A stretch of DNA of 16,095 nt, from assembly GCA_033722075.1 (NCBI GenBank), contig JAWVZU010000058.1, positions 1-16,095 on the forward strand. The letters are read 5' to 3'. Below are positions 1 through 7,246 of the stretch, in pieces (position 1 is the first letter of the stretch; each line of letters begins with the position of its first letter). Position numbers and translations under genes: made by a program. The notes beneath the pieces were generated by a model. The model was not told the origin of the DNA. It did not search any database and saw nothing but the letters and a program-made list of their open reading frames with translations. The stretch is from JAWVZU01 sp033722075 (GTDB taxonomy: Bacteria > Pseudomonadota > Gammaproteobacteria > Xanthomonadales > SZUA-38).

Positions 1-266
1 CCCTGGCGAACCAGAATCTGGTGATTGCCGAGGCGGAACTGGAAGCGCAGATAGCTCAGGATGGACCAAACGAGCAGGCCGGCGCAAAAGACCAGCCCGC
101 CCAGCGCCAGCCAGTACCAGCGCAGACTTTCCACGGTGGCAAAGGCTGCAGCCAGCGGCGCCAGGGCCGGCAAGCCGTCGGTCACCACGCGGCGCAGGAA
201 ACGTCCGATGAAGATGATGACCGCCGCCGGCGACGTGCGGGACCAGTCCCCGGTTTCAGTCGCCAT
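1..266 (-). CDS. PH-domain membrane protein (YdbT-like), N-terminal part
   Basis: This gene is partial: it runs off the left edge of the window, and only about 88 N-terminal residues are visible. The visible part begins MATETGDWSR and has two hydrophobic stretches (about residues 30-45 and 50-70) separated by a short turn containing 'SLRWYWLALG'. It then reads 'LRFQFRLGNHQILVRQG', which resembles the start of a bacterial PH (bPH2, formerly DUF304) domain. Its ATG overlaps the 3' end of the preceding PH-domain gene by 11 nt, so the two are almost certainly co-transcribed and translationally coupled. This is the usual arrangement of YdbS/YdbT-type pairs, in which a short one-domain protein precedes a longer multi-PH-domain protein. 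I infer the longer partner here from that layout; the rest lies outside the window. Substrate and function are unknown. Confidence 0.75.
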   Translation of the reverse strand, partial: MATETGDWSRTSPAAVIIFIGRFLRRVVTDGLPALAPLAAAFATVESLRWYWLALGGLVFCAGLLVWSILSYLRFQFRLGNHQILVRQ

Positions 267-768
267 GGGCGGTGATGTGGTCACGGAGTTTCTCGGCCTG
301 CTCGCGGGTGAAACCGTCGATCTGCAGGTCGACGCTGGATCCTCCGGCGGTGAACAGTTTGAGGGACGCCAAGCCAAAGCGGCGCTGAAGGGGGCCGACG
401 GAGACTTCGGCATGTTGCACCCGGTTGAAGGGCAGTACCACCGTCTTGCGAAAGAACAGTCCCTTGCGGAAGACGATGTCGTGCTCGCGAAGGGCGTAGC
501 CGGCGAGCCGGGCTCGTTTGACACTAAGAAACAGGAGGATCAGCCCGAGCCCCAGCGGAAGCAGCGGCAGGAGGAAGAGCCAGGCCTTCAGCGCGGCCGG
601 CTTGACCACGATGATCCCCGGAACCAGCGACGCGATCACGAATGGCACGACAACGAGCAGGCCATTGACCAGGACTTCTCTCGGATAGGCCGGGGCAAGG
701 GCCTTGAAGTCGACATCCGCGGCGCGGGGAATCTCATCCGGATCGACGATCAGATTGGAAAAGCTCAT
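256..768 (-). CDS. PH-domain membrane protein (YdbS-like)
   Basis: The product is 170 residues long. Residues about 33-55 and 60-80 form two strongly hydrophobic segments (with 'VNGLLVVVPFVIASLVPG' and 'AWLFLLPLLPLGLGLILLFL'), predicted as a membrane hairpin. The C-terminal half is a bacterial PH (bPH2) domain with the typical 'Y.L....I..RKGLFFRKTVVLPFNRVQHAEVSVGPLQRRFGL' pattern (residues about 90-132) and the closing 'LQIDGFTREQAEKLRDHI'. Size and layout match YdbS-type proteins. The start overlaps the DUF547 stop as ATGA, and its own stop overlaps the next PH-domain start by 11 nt, so it sits inside a coupled operon. The biochemical role of these proteins is not established; a membrane-associated scaffold is the usual guess. 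Family assignment is firm, function is not. Confidence 0.85.
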   Translation of the reverse strand: MSFSNLIVDPDEIPRAADVDFKALAPAYPREVLVNGLLVVVPFVIASLVPGIIVVKPAALKAWLFLLPLLPLGLGLILLFLSVKRARLAGYALREHDIVFRKGLFFRKTVVLPFNRVQHAEVSVGPLQRRFGLASLKLFTAGGSSVDLQIDGFTREQAEKLRDHITAHGD

Positions 769-1589
769 CGGTCTGGTCCTGCCTCCTCCGGGCAGCGGTT
801 CACGTCGTTGAGCTGCCAGTCGTAGTCAGTGTAGCGAATTCGGTAGGTGCCGGAGGCCAGCAGGTCCCTTTCCTCGGCCGTATCGGCCAGCGCCCGCCCG
901 TGTTCGGCCAGATAAGACCGGACCGAACCCGAGCGCGCCTCGAAGTCCTCGCCATACCACTTGAAGATGGGCGAGATTTCGGCGGTCTTGGTCCCGGCCC
1001 GAAGGCGGTTGCGGGTGCGATCCGCCAGGAAGCGGTCCCGCGCCTCAGAGAGTTGTTCGTCAAGCCGGGTGGGTCGGTAGGGCTCGGTACGCAAGGCCGG
1101 GCACCCGCAGGAGGCGCAGTTGACGGCGAAATGGATACGCGGATCGTCGAATTCGCCGCGGATCAGATCGTGCTCGATGTGATCCAGGGAGACGGTTCTG
1201 TCGAACAGCGGGACGAAGCGCTGCTTCCAGGGTGAGGAGAACAACGAGCCCAGGTCCTTGATCGATTCCAGGTCGGGATACTCGGTCAGGATCAGCGCAA
1301 TGGTCCAGGCATTGTAGGCGTTGATGAGAAATGCGAGCTGTTGATCATTGGACCAGCCGTCAAAGTTGTCCCGGCTGACGGCAGACCACCTTGCCAGGAT
1401 GTCCTTCAGCGTGTCCTGCAGTCTGGCCGCCCGTGCATAGTCCACGCTGCTGCGGGTGCCGTCAGGCGTGACCTCGACGACCGAGTCAAGAAAAGCGCCC
1501 CAGTCCGCATACCGATGGTCGAAGGCGGGCTCGGCAACCTCCACCGCAGCACCAAGCAGCAGTGCCATCAACGTCGCCATCGGTGCCAC
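765..1589 (-). CDS. DUF547 domain-containing exported protein
   Basis: The product is 274 residues long. The N-terminus (MAPMATLMALLLGAAVEVAE) looks like a short signal peptide, so the mature protein probably acts in the periplasm. The family's hallmarks are present: 'FLINAYNAWTIALIL' at about residues 87-101, 'DHIEHDLIR' at 136-144, and 'IHFAVNCASCGCPAL' at 152-166 with its Cys cluster. 'SPIFKWYGEDF' and a 'Y..YDWQLND' ending are also typical. DUF547 has no proven activity, although plant homologues exist and the invariant Asn/His/Glu/Cys residues suggest an enzyme. Its first 22 nt overlap the end of the upstream oxidoreductase gene and its stop overlaps the next gene as ATGA. A second Met at residue 4 is an equally good start. 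Linkage with the oxidoreductase suggests a shared redox or envelope task (inference). Confidence 0.88.
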   Translation of the reverse strand: MAPMATLMALLLGAAVEVAEPAFDHRYADWGAFLDSVVEVTPDGTRSSVDYARAARLQDTLKDILARWSAVSRDNFDGWSNDQQLAFLINAYNAWTIALILTEYPDLESIKDLGSLFSSPWKQRFVPLFDRTVSLDHIEHDLIRGEFDDPRIHFAVNCASCGCPALRTEPYRPTRLDEQLSEARDRFLADRTRNRLRAGTKTAEISPIFKWYGEDFEARSGSVRSYLAEHGRALADTAEERDLLASGTYRIRYTDYDWQLNDVNRCPEEAGPDR

Positions 1590-3058
1590 CGTTCCAGGAA
1601 CTTCAGGGCCAGTTTCGGCTGGCGCGCCCGCCGCCAGGTGCCGGCCGCCAGCTTGTTGGCCTCCGCCAGGGTCGGGTAGGAGTGGATCGTGCCCAGGATC
1701 TTGCCGAGCCCAAGGCCGGCGTTCTTGGCCAATACGAACTCGGCCATCAGGTCTCCCGCATGGGCCGCCACGATGGTGACACCCAGAATGCGGTCCTTGC
1801 CCGGTTGGGTCAGGATCTTCACGAATCCTCCGCCTTCTTCCTCGGCCAGGGCGCGATCGAGCCCGTCCAGGTCGTGAACGGTGACGTCATATGGAATGCC
1901 TTCTGCCCGGGCCTGCTGCTCGTTGAGTCCCAGATGGGCGACCTCCGGATCGACGAAAGTCGTCCAGGGCAGCGCGGAGTAGTCGACCGGCATGCGGTAC
2001 AGGTCGCCGAACAGGGCATTGACGGCACAATAGAACGCCTCGTGGGCGGCACTGTGGGTGAACTGGTAGGGCCCGATGACGTCGCCGCAGGCGTAGACAG
2101 CTCCGACTCCCGTGTGGAGATGCTCGTCGACCGGGATCGTCCCGCTACGCTCCGTCTCGATGCCCAGGGTATCCAGTCCGAGCCCCTGCGTGTTGGCCCG
2201 CCGGCCCACGGCGACAAGGATCTTGTCGAAGTCCAGGGCGACCTCGGCACCATTCGCCGTACAGCGCAGTGCACGCCCCGCGTCGCCGGGGACCACGGCT
2301 TCGGCTCGGTGGCCGGTGAGCACCTGGACCCCGTCGGCTTCCAGCGCCTGGCGAACGCGTGCGGAGACCTCCGTGTCCTCCATGAGGAGCAGGCGATCTT
2401 CCATCTCGACCAGGGTGACCCGGGAACCGAGACGGGCGAAGGCCTGGGCCATTTCACAGCCAATGGGCCCGCCCCCCAGGACCACAAAACGCTCCGGCTG
2501 CGTTTCCAGATCCCACAGCGTTTCCGAGGTGACGTAGTCGTCTTCCACGAGTCCGTCGACGGGTGGGACGAAAGGGCGTCCGCCGGTGGCGATGACAATC
2601 GCCCGGGTGGTCAGGCGCCGGTCATCGATTGAGACGCACCAGGGGGATTCGATGCGAGCCGTCCCCTGAATGCACTCGACGCCCAGCCCCTCGTAGCGTT
2701 CCGGCGAATCATGGGGCTCGATCCTGGCGATGATCCGGCGTACCCGGGCCATTACGTCAGCAAAATCGAAGGCCGCGCTCGCCGTGTGTACCCCGAGTGC
2801 TTCGGAGCGTTTCACGTCGTGCAGGAACTTGGCGGTTCGAAGCAGGCTCTTGGACGGCACGCAGCCTGTGTAGAGGCAGTCGCCACCCATACGGTGCGCT
2901 TCGACCAGCGTCACCTTGGCCTTCATCGCCGCCGCCAGGTAGGAGGTCACCAGCCCGGCACTGCCGCCCCCGATGACGATCAGATTGCGATCGAAGTTGT
3001 CGGGCCGTGTGAACGAGCCGGTGTCCGCACGGCGCAGAAAATCGAAACGGATTCCCAT
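1568..3058 (-). CDS. mercuric-reductase-like FAD/NAD(P) disulfide oxidoreductase
   Basis: The product has 496 residues counted from MGIRFDFL. I chose this ATG because AGGA lies about 11 nt upstream and homologues begin near here; an ATG 54 nt further upstream would add an unlikely tail. It is a class I pyridine nucleotide-disulfide oxidoreductase. The FAD dinucleotide fold is 'VIGGGSAG' (about residues 28-35) and the redox-active disulfide is 'GGDCLYTGCVPSK' (C61 and C66). The NAD(P) fold is 'VVLGGGPIGCEMA', the second FAD contact is 'YACGDVIG', and a dimerisation domain follows. At the C-terminus the motif is H-S-Y-P-T-L-A-E, with Tyr461 where lipoamide dehydrogenases carry their catalytic His. 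It also lacks the MerA N-terminal metal-binding domain and C-terminal vicinal cysteines. It is therefore probably neither lipoamide dehydrogenase nor true MerA; the substrate is unknown. It is first gene of the minus-strand operon. Confidence 0.9.
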   Translation of the reverse strand: MGIRFDFLRRADTGSFTRPDNFDRNLIVIGGGSAGLVTSYLAAAMKAKVTLVEAHRMGGDCLYTGCVPSKSLLRTAKFLHDVKRSEALGVHTASAAFDFADVMARVRRIIARIEPHDSPERYEGLGVECIQGTARIESPWCVSIDDRRLTTRAIVIATGGRPFVPPVDGLVEDDYVTSETLWDLETQPERFVVLGGGPIGCEMAQAFARLGSRVTLVEMEDRLLLMEDTEVSARVRQALEADGVQVLTGHRAEAVVPGDAGRALRCTANGAEVALDFDKILVAVGRRANTQGLGLDTLGIETERSGTIPVDEHLHTGVGAVYACGDVIGPYQFTHSAAHEAFYCAVNALFGDLYRMPVDYSALPWTTFVDPEVAHLGLNEQQARAEGIPYDVTVHDLDGLDRALAEEEGGGFVKILTQPGKDRILGVTIVAAHAGDLMAEFVLAKNAGLGLGKILGTIHSYPTLAEANKLAAGTWRRARQPKLALKFLERWHRWRR

Positions 3059-3120
3059 TGACAGAGTTTTCCTGGCTGGGCTGAGATGGTATGGACTTGT
3101 CGACGGGATCATATGTACCA

Positions 3121-3795
3121 GTGAAAGTGAGCGTTGTCATTCCGACGCTGAACGAAGCAAGTCAGATCGAGGCCTGTCTTGCGTCGCTGCAGAAGCGCCG
3201 TGATCAGCTGGAACTGATCGTGGTCGACGGAGGCAGTACCGACGGCACGCCGGATCTGGCTGAACCGCTGGTTGACCGAGTCGTCTCGGCGCCGCGTGGG
3301 CGGGCGGTTCAACTGAACGCCGGTTGGCGGGCGGCGCGCGGTGCGATCGTGCTCTTTCTTCACGCGGACACGCGCGTCGACCGACGGCATTTCGACGCCC
3401 TGCAGGCGGCCGACGTGCAGGTGTGGGGCCGCTTCGACGTGCGAATCGACGGCCGCAATCCGCTGTTCCGGCTGATCGAGCGGATGATGAACCTGCGCTC
3501 TCGCCTGACCGGGATCGCCACCGGCGACCAGGCGATCTTCGTCCGGCGTGCTCTGCTGGAAGACATCGGTGGTTTTCCCGAACTGCCCCTGATGGAGGAC
3601 GTGGCCGTTTCCAAGCTGCTCAGACGGCGGGCCAGGCCGTTGTGTCTGCGGCCGCCGGTGCAGACGTCGGCGCGGCGCTGGGAATCCCAGGGAATCCTGC
3701 GCACGATGGTCCGCATGTGGTGTCTGCGACTCGCCTACGCGCTCGGCGTATCCGCGGAGCGTCTGGCCACACACTATCGGGACGCGCGTGACTGA
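3121..3795 (+). CDS. TIGR04283 family GT2 glycosyltransferase
   Basis: The product is 224 residues from the GTG at 3121. An in-frame ATG at 3091 would add ten residues. I prefer the GTG because family members start one to five residues before the 'VSVVIPTLNEA' strand, but neither start has a strong ribosome site. The GT2 (GT-A fold) marks are 'VVIPTLNEASQIEACLASL', 'LIVVDGGSTDGT', 'APRGRAVQLNAGWRAARG', the DxD-like 'LFLHADTRV', 'GDQAIFVRR' and 'FPELPLMEDV'. The RGRA.Q.N and GDQ/LMEDV motifs are those of TIGR04283 ('rSAM/selenodomain-associated transferase 2'), which databases associate with arsenosugar biosynthesis by gene neighbourhood. It is soluble, with no signal peptide. It is followed directly by the TIGR04282 gene, its usual partner, and diverges from the oxidoreductase operon. 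The donor and acceptor are unproven. Confidence 0.88.
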   Translation: MKVSVVIPTLNEASQIEACLASLQKRRDQLELIVVDGGSTDGTPDLAEPLVDRVVSAPRGRAVQLNAGWRAARGAIVLFLHADTRVDRRHFDALQAADVQVWGRFDVRIDGRNPLFRLIERMMNLRSRLTGIATGDQAIFVRRALLEDIGGFPELPLMEDVAVSKLLRRRARPLCLRPPVQTSARRWESQGILRTMVRMWCLRLAYALGVSAERLATHYRDARD

Positions 3796-3799
3796 CGCC

Positions 3800-4423
3800 A
3801 TGATCAATGTGCTTGCGAGGATGCCGGTTCGCGGATCCGTGAAGACCCGTCTGGCACATTCCATTGGATCGGTGGCGACGCTGCGGGCTTACCGCTGGAT
3901 GTTGGACCGGACAATGCGTGCGGCCCTGGACACCGGGCTTCCGGTGTGCCTCTGGAGCGCCGGCGGACGGTGGCACTCCGCCCTGCAGAGCTATGGAGTG
4001 CCGGTCAGGGTACAGCCACCGGGAAACCTCGGGCGGAAGATGGCCCATGTGTTGAGCTGGAGCGCCGCACGCGGGTCCACTTCCGTACTGGTCGGAACCG
4101 ATTGTCCCGGCCTTGATACGGAGACCCTGGATGCCGGCGTTGCCGCCCTTGCAAATCGGGATGTGGTGATCGGTCCCGCGACCGATGGCGGATACTATCT
4201 GATTGGCGCGCGCCGTGCCTGGAAGGGGCTCTTTGCCAAGGTCCCCTGGGGCAGTTCACTGGTACTGCGGCGCACGCTGCAGCTGATTCGCCGCCGCGGC
4301 CTGAGTGTCGAACTGCTTGGTGAGAAGTCGGACGTAGACGTGATCGAGGATTGGCGATCAGTGCGGGCGGCGGCTGGCCGCGGCGCTGTCGATCTCCGCC
4401 ATGCTGGAGCCTTCAAAGTCTGA
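3800..4423 (+). CDS. TIGR04282 family (DUF2064) glycosyltransferase-like protein
   Basis: The product is 207 residues from ATG 3800. A GTG at 3788, overlapping the previous stop, would add four residues and cannot be excluded. The sequence follows the TIGR04282 pattern: the N-terminal 'LARMPVRGSVKTRLA' is the nucleotide-binding loop equivalent of 'FAKAPVPGRVKTRLA'. 'VLVGTDCPGLD' supplies the metal-binding Asp, and 'VIGPATDGGYYLIG', 'VPWGSS' and 'DVDVIEDW' follow. The fold is that of nucleotidyl- and glycosyltransferases (GT-A). Its function in arsenosugar biosynthesis is a database association rather than demonstrated chemistry. It is coupled to the TIGR04283 gene (4 nt gap or 8 nt overlap, depending on the start). 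Its last 66 nt overlap, in the opposite direction, the end of the FG-GAP protein gene. Confidence 0.87.
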   Translation: MINVLARMPVRGSVKTRLAHSIGSVATLRAYRWMLDRTMRAALDTGLPVCLWSAGGRWHSALQSYGVPVRVQPPGNLGRKMAHVLSWSAARGSTSVLVGTDCPGLDTETLDAGVAALANRDVVIGPATDGGYYLIGARRAWKGLFAKVPWGSSLVLRRTLQLIRRRGLSVELLGEKSDVDVIEDWRSVRAAAGRGAVDLRHAGAFKV

Positions 4424-6832
4424 ACGGAAAACAAACTCAAGGTCGGCAAAGATGGTGATCGAGCCGGAATCGTCCATCGTCTGCGGTGCGCCAACCGCCA
4501 AGGCGCCGGATCCAACCGAGACGGAGTGACCGAAAGCGCGCTGGGTAAAGCTGCCCAACCGTTCCAGATCAAGCGCCTTGAGACCGGTGTCCCTGGTAGC
4601 ACCGCCGATGACGTCGCCAGGTCCAACCTCGAAGTTGCTGGTGCGTCCTGATACGGGGTCCAGAGCGCGGTCCAGAGCTGGAGCGGCCGGGGCTCCGACC
4701 GTCAGGGAATCATCCAGCAACGCGACCGATTGTCCAAAGCGGCCGCCGGCGGAAGCGAGCCGGGGCGTGACTCTTACGGGTGATGCCGTCAGGTTGTCGA
4801 AGTCACGCAGGTACACGGTGCCGGACCCGTCGGCTTCGCCGGGAGCACCCACGACAAGCTGATTGCCGGCGATGGCGATGGACGCGCCGAACTCGTCGGA
4901 CGGGAGCGCGTCGCTGCTCATCAGTATCCCCATGTCGACCAGGTTCCCGCCGACCATGTCAAAAAGTGAAACAGTGCCGCTCAATGACCCGCCGACTGGC
5001 CCGGGGCCGCCGATTGCCAGGCGATTCTGTTTGAACGCAAGCGCCGCCCCGAACCTGGTCTGGGCCCCTTTCGGCACCGGCCCGATGGGCACGACCTTCT
5101 GCCGGAGAGCCATCAGCCCCTCTTCGTTGCGATATAGATAGGCGGCACCGGCACCGGAGGAATCATCTGGCGCACCGACCACGACCGTGTTGCCCGAGAT
5201 TGCGACGCTCTCGCCGAAGCGGTCTCCGGGAGTTCGGCTGGCCGACGTCAGAGCGGTCTTGAATGCCCATCCACTCTCGGCGCGCTGGAACACCGCAGCA
5301 GCCAGAGGAGTGAGACCTTTGGAGACTACATTTTCCGTCTCCGGCGCACCGACGACGATGGTGTTCCCCTGCACAGCCACAGCGCTCCCGAACCCTGCAG
5401 CGTGGAATCCGGCAGGCACCTCCAGATGCCCGGCCGAAACGAACATGGAGCCTTCCCGGCGGAGCACCTCGACGGCCCCGCCTCCGGATGCACCCGGACT
5501 ACCGATCAACATGATCGGCCCATCACTCGCAACTGCCGAGCCGAACCGTGAGCCTGGTGAACCAGTCAGTATGTCGTCTCGCACATTGACCAGCACGACA
5601 CTGTTGTCAAGTGCCGGTTGAATCTCATTTCCGACCGAATCCGACATCACGATATTGGTGATCGACAGCTCCAACGTCGCCGGCAACTCGATTGTCGGAT
5701 CAACGATGATCGAGATTTCGCCAAAGGGACCGGAGGGAATGGGGTCGAGCGAGAAATTCAAGGCGACGAAGCGAGCGATTCCAACCTCCAACTCGGGATT
5801 GCACTGGATGGATACGGCACCCAGGTCGATGGCTGCGCAATCCTGGATATTCAGCCGGGGGTCAAGCGCGACGAGGTCAAACTGAAAGGCGACGACATTG
5901 TCCGCTACATTCAAGAACTCGAAGGTGAGAACAAGCGGTTGACCAGCGCCGCCGAAAACCGGTCTTGCCCGGATCTCCGGTCGGGGCAGCTGAGATGAAT
6001 CGATGACGACGGCACCCGCGACAACGGATCCTGCGGGAACGCTCGTCCCTGAATTGTCGCTGAAAACCACGCCATCCGGCATCACCGCGGATTCACCGTC
6101 GCCGGCGTTTGCGGCCACTTCGAAGCTGACCTCGACGGTTTCGTTCGGCAAGGGATCCAGGGCCTGGGACAGGGCGACGTAGCGAACGCTGCCTGCATCG
6201 ATGTTGCATTGCGCGAATTCGGAGTTCGAGCAGGCCAGGGCCGTCAGCGCGGCAGGGTCGTAGATCAGGTCATATTGGTAGCCGACTACCTGCCCATCGT
6301 TCCTGAATTCGACCGGCAATCGGACAATCTCGCCGGGCAGCGCCGTCGCCGTACCAGCGACGACGGCGGGCAGATCGCTTCCGGGACCATTACCCGATAG
6401 GCTGACCGAACCTCCGCTGATGCCACCGGGGGCAACCGATGCGCCATCGGCATCCGTGAATTGCAGGTTCAAGACATCAAGCGAACTGTTGCCGTTGGCC
6501 TCCGGGCCGATTTGAAACTCGATCTGCAGTGTTTCGGAAGGGAGTGGACTGAGCGAGAAATCGACGGCGACGAACCTCACGAAATCCGAATTGATGCTGC
6601 AGCTGCCCGGTGCCGGATAGTCGCAGGAGACAGGCGCTACGATTGTGGGGTCGTAGGCCACGTCGAACTGGAGACCGGTTACACTCCCGTCGTTCGCAAA
6701 TTCGATTTGGACCACGACCTGCTCGCCAGGCATTCCGGTCGCGGTGCCGACGTCGATCGACGGCAGGCCGCCGCAATGAACCTTTGCTGCGGCCAGGATC
6801 AATAGCGTACCGATGAGCTGGTATCGACTCAT
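4358..6832 (-). CDS. secreted cohesin-repeat / FG-GAP seven-bladed propeller protein
   Basis: The product is 824 residues. The N-terminus (MSRYQLIGTLLILAAAKVHC) looks like a Sec signal peptide, not a convincing lipobox. Residues about 25-415 hold three tandem cohesin-like beta-sandwich repeats. Each has a 'G.P...V...EF.N...V..(F/Y)Q(F/Y)D' strand, a pair of cysteines, and the signature 'R(F/Y)VA...(S/A)L.P(L/I)P'. Residues about 419-805 hold seven FG-GAP units: RFGSAVA, GFGSAVAV, RFGESVAI, RFGAALAF, EFGASIAI, RFGQSVAL and AFGHSVSV. Most are followed by 'VVGAP'-like strands, as in a complete integrin-alpha-like propeller; the sixth blade carries an extra loop. The tail is 'FRSDFEGS' plus about 14 residues. 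No strong ribosome site is seen before the ATG. I infer a surface or extracellular adhesive or binding role. The gene stands alone and converges on the TIGR04282 gene with a 66 nt overlap. Confidence 0.85.
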   Translation of the reverse strand: MSRYQLIGTLLILAAAKVHCGGLPSIDVGTATGMPGEQVVVQIEFANDGSVTGLQFDVAYDPTIVAPVSCDYPAPGSCSINSDFVRFVAVDFSLSPLPSETLQIEFQIGPEANGNSSLDVLNLQFTDADGASVAPGGISGGSVSLSGNGPGSDLPAVVAGTATALPGEIVRLPVEFRNDGQVVGYQYDLIYDPAALTALACSNSEFAQCNIDAGSVRYVALSQALDPLPNETVEVSFEVAANAGDGESAVMPDGVVFSDNSGTSVPAGSVVAGAVVIDSSQLPRPEIRARPVFGGAGQPLVLTFEFLNVADNVVAFQFDLVALDPRLNIQDCAAIDLGAVSIQCNPELEVGIARFVALNFSLDPIPSGPFGEISIIVDPTIELPATLELSITNIVMSDSVGNEIQPALDNSVVLVNVRDDILTGSPGSRFGSAVASDGPIMLIGSPGASGGGAVEVLRREGSMFVSAGHLEVPAGFHAAGFGSAVAVQGNTIVVGAPETENVVSKGLTPLAAAVFQRAESGWAFKTALTSASRTPGDRFGESVAISGNTVVVGAPDDSSGAGAAYLYRNEEGLMALRQKVVPIGPVPKGAQTRFGAALAFKQNRLAIGGPGPVGGSLSGTVSLFDMVGGNLVDMGILMSSDALPSDEFGASIAIAGNQLVVGAPGEADGSGTVYLRDFDNLTASPVRVTPRLASAGGRFGQSVALLDDSLTVGAPAAPALDRALDPVSGRTSNFEVGPGDVIGGATRDTGLKALDLERLGSFTQRAFGHSVSVGSGALAVGAPQTMDDSGSITIFADLEFVFRSDFEGSSMAEIDSAAASRRPH

Positions 6833-6856
6833 GAATGTGGGTCAGCATACCGATTC

Positions 6857-6885
6857 TTGCTCTGATCCGCAGCATGGGCTACTCT
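6857..6885 (+). promoter_or_regulatory. candidate sigma70 promoter for tRNA-Ser/ffs
   Basis: TTGCTC (6857-6862) and TACTCT (6880-6885) are separated by exactly 17 nt, and the predicted start lies about 16-18 nt before the mature tRNA. The bases just after the -10 box (TCGCCGCCGC) form a GC-rich discriminator, a feature of stable-RNA promoters under stringent control. The match to consensus is partial (-35 four of six; -10 four of six). Confidence 0.5.
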
Positions 6886-6907
6886 TCGCCGCCGCAACTG
6901 CGCGAGC

Positions 6908-7000
<93 letters not shown>

Positions 7001-7022
7001 ATCTCGAAAACAATTCGTTTAA

Positions 7023-7134
7023 GGTAGTCCCCGTCGGTTCCCTCGCGACGACAGGCTGTGAACCCCGTCAGGCCCGGAAGGGAGCAGCGGCAACAGCCGA
7101 CTCGTGCGCCGAGGTGTCGCTGGCGGGGGCTGCC
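7023..7134 (+). ncRNA. ffs: 4.5S RNA (small bacterial signal recognition particle RNA)
   Basis: This is the RNA scaffold of the signal recognition particle; it binds Ffh and FtsY and targets membrane proteins to the translocon. The diagnostic Ffh-binding core is present: 'GTCAGGCCCGGAAGGGAGCA' at 7067-7086, with a GGAA tetraloop and the conserved AGCAGC on the 3' side. The ends GGTAGTCCCCG (7023-7033) and CGGGGGCTGCC (7124-7134) pair along 11 bp, including G-U pairs, closing one long hairpin of about 112 nt. Ends are taken from this pairing, so the mature 5' and 3' ends may differ by a few bases. The position just upstream of dnaX is conserved in gammaproteobacteria. Confidence 0.95.
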
Positions 7135-7174
7135 ACCATTTCAGAAGACAGTTAACAGACGACAGAAGGCAGAT

Positions 7175-7197
7175 TGATCCGAGACCGCTTCGGATCA
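7175..7197 (+). other. stem-loop between ffs and dnaX
   Basis: TGATCCGA (7175-7182) and TCGGATCA (7190-7197) form a perfect 8 bp stem with a 7 nt loop. No run of T follows, so it is not a standard intrinsic terminator. It could end or process the ffs transcript, or lie in the dnaX leader. A TTAACA box (7152-7157) lies upstream, but no good -10 goes with it. Confidence 0.35.
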
Positions 7198-7246
7198 GAC
7201 TCCCGGCCATGGCACAATAGCCGCCTTTCAGAGCTGACGAGTGTCG

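Noticed and set aside
1562..2632. 356-codon open frame on the plus strand
   Set aside because: It is antisense to the oxidoreductase gene, whose FAD, disulfide and NAD motifs are all in the minus-strand frame.
3059..3112. Upstream ATG (3112) extending the oxidoreductase by 18 residues
   Set aside because: The extension has no resemblance to family N-termini, while the downstream ATG has an AGGA site and gives the usual start.
4419..5600. Possible tandem DNA repeat array inside the FG-GAP gene
   Set aside because: The repeats are visible at the protein level only; the DNA of the units has diverged and shows no CRISPR-like or identical repeats.
6770..6832. Lipoprotein signal (AAAKVHC) at the start of the cohesin/FG-GAP protein
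   Set aside because: The residues before Cys are Lys-Val-His, which does not fit the lipobox; an ordinary signal peptide is more likely.
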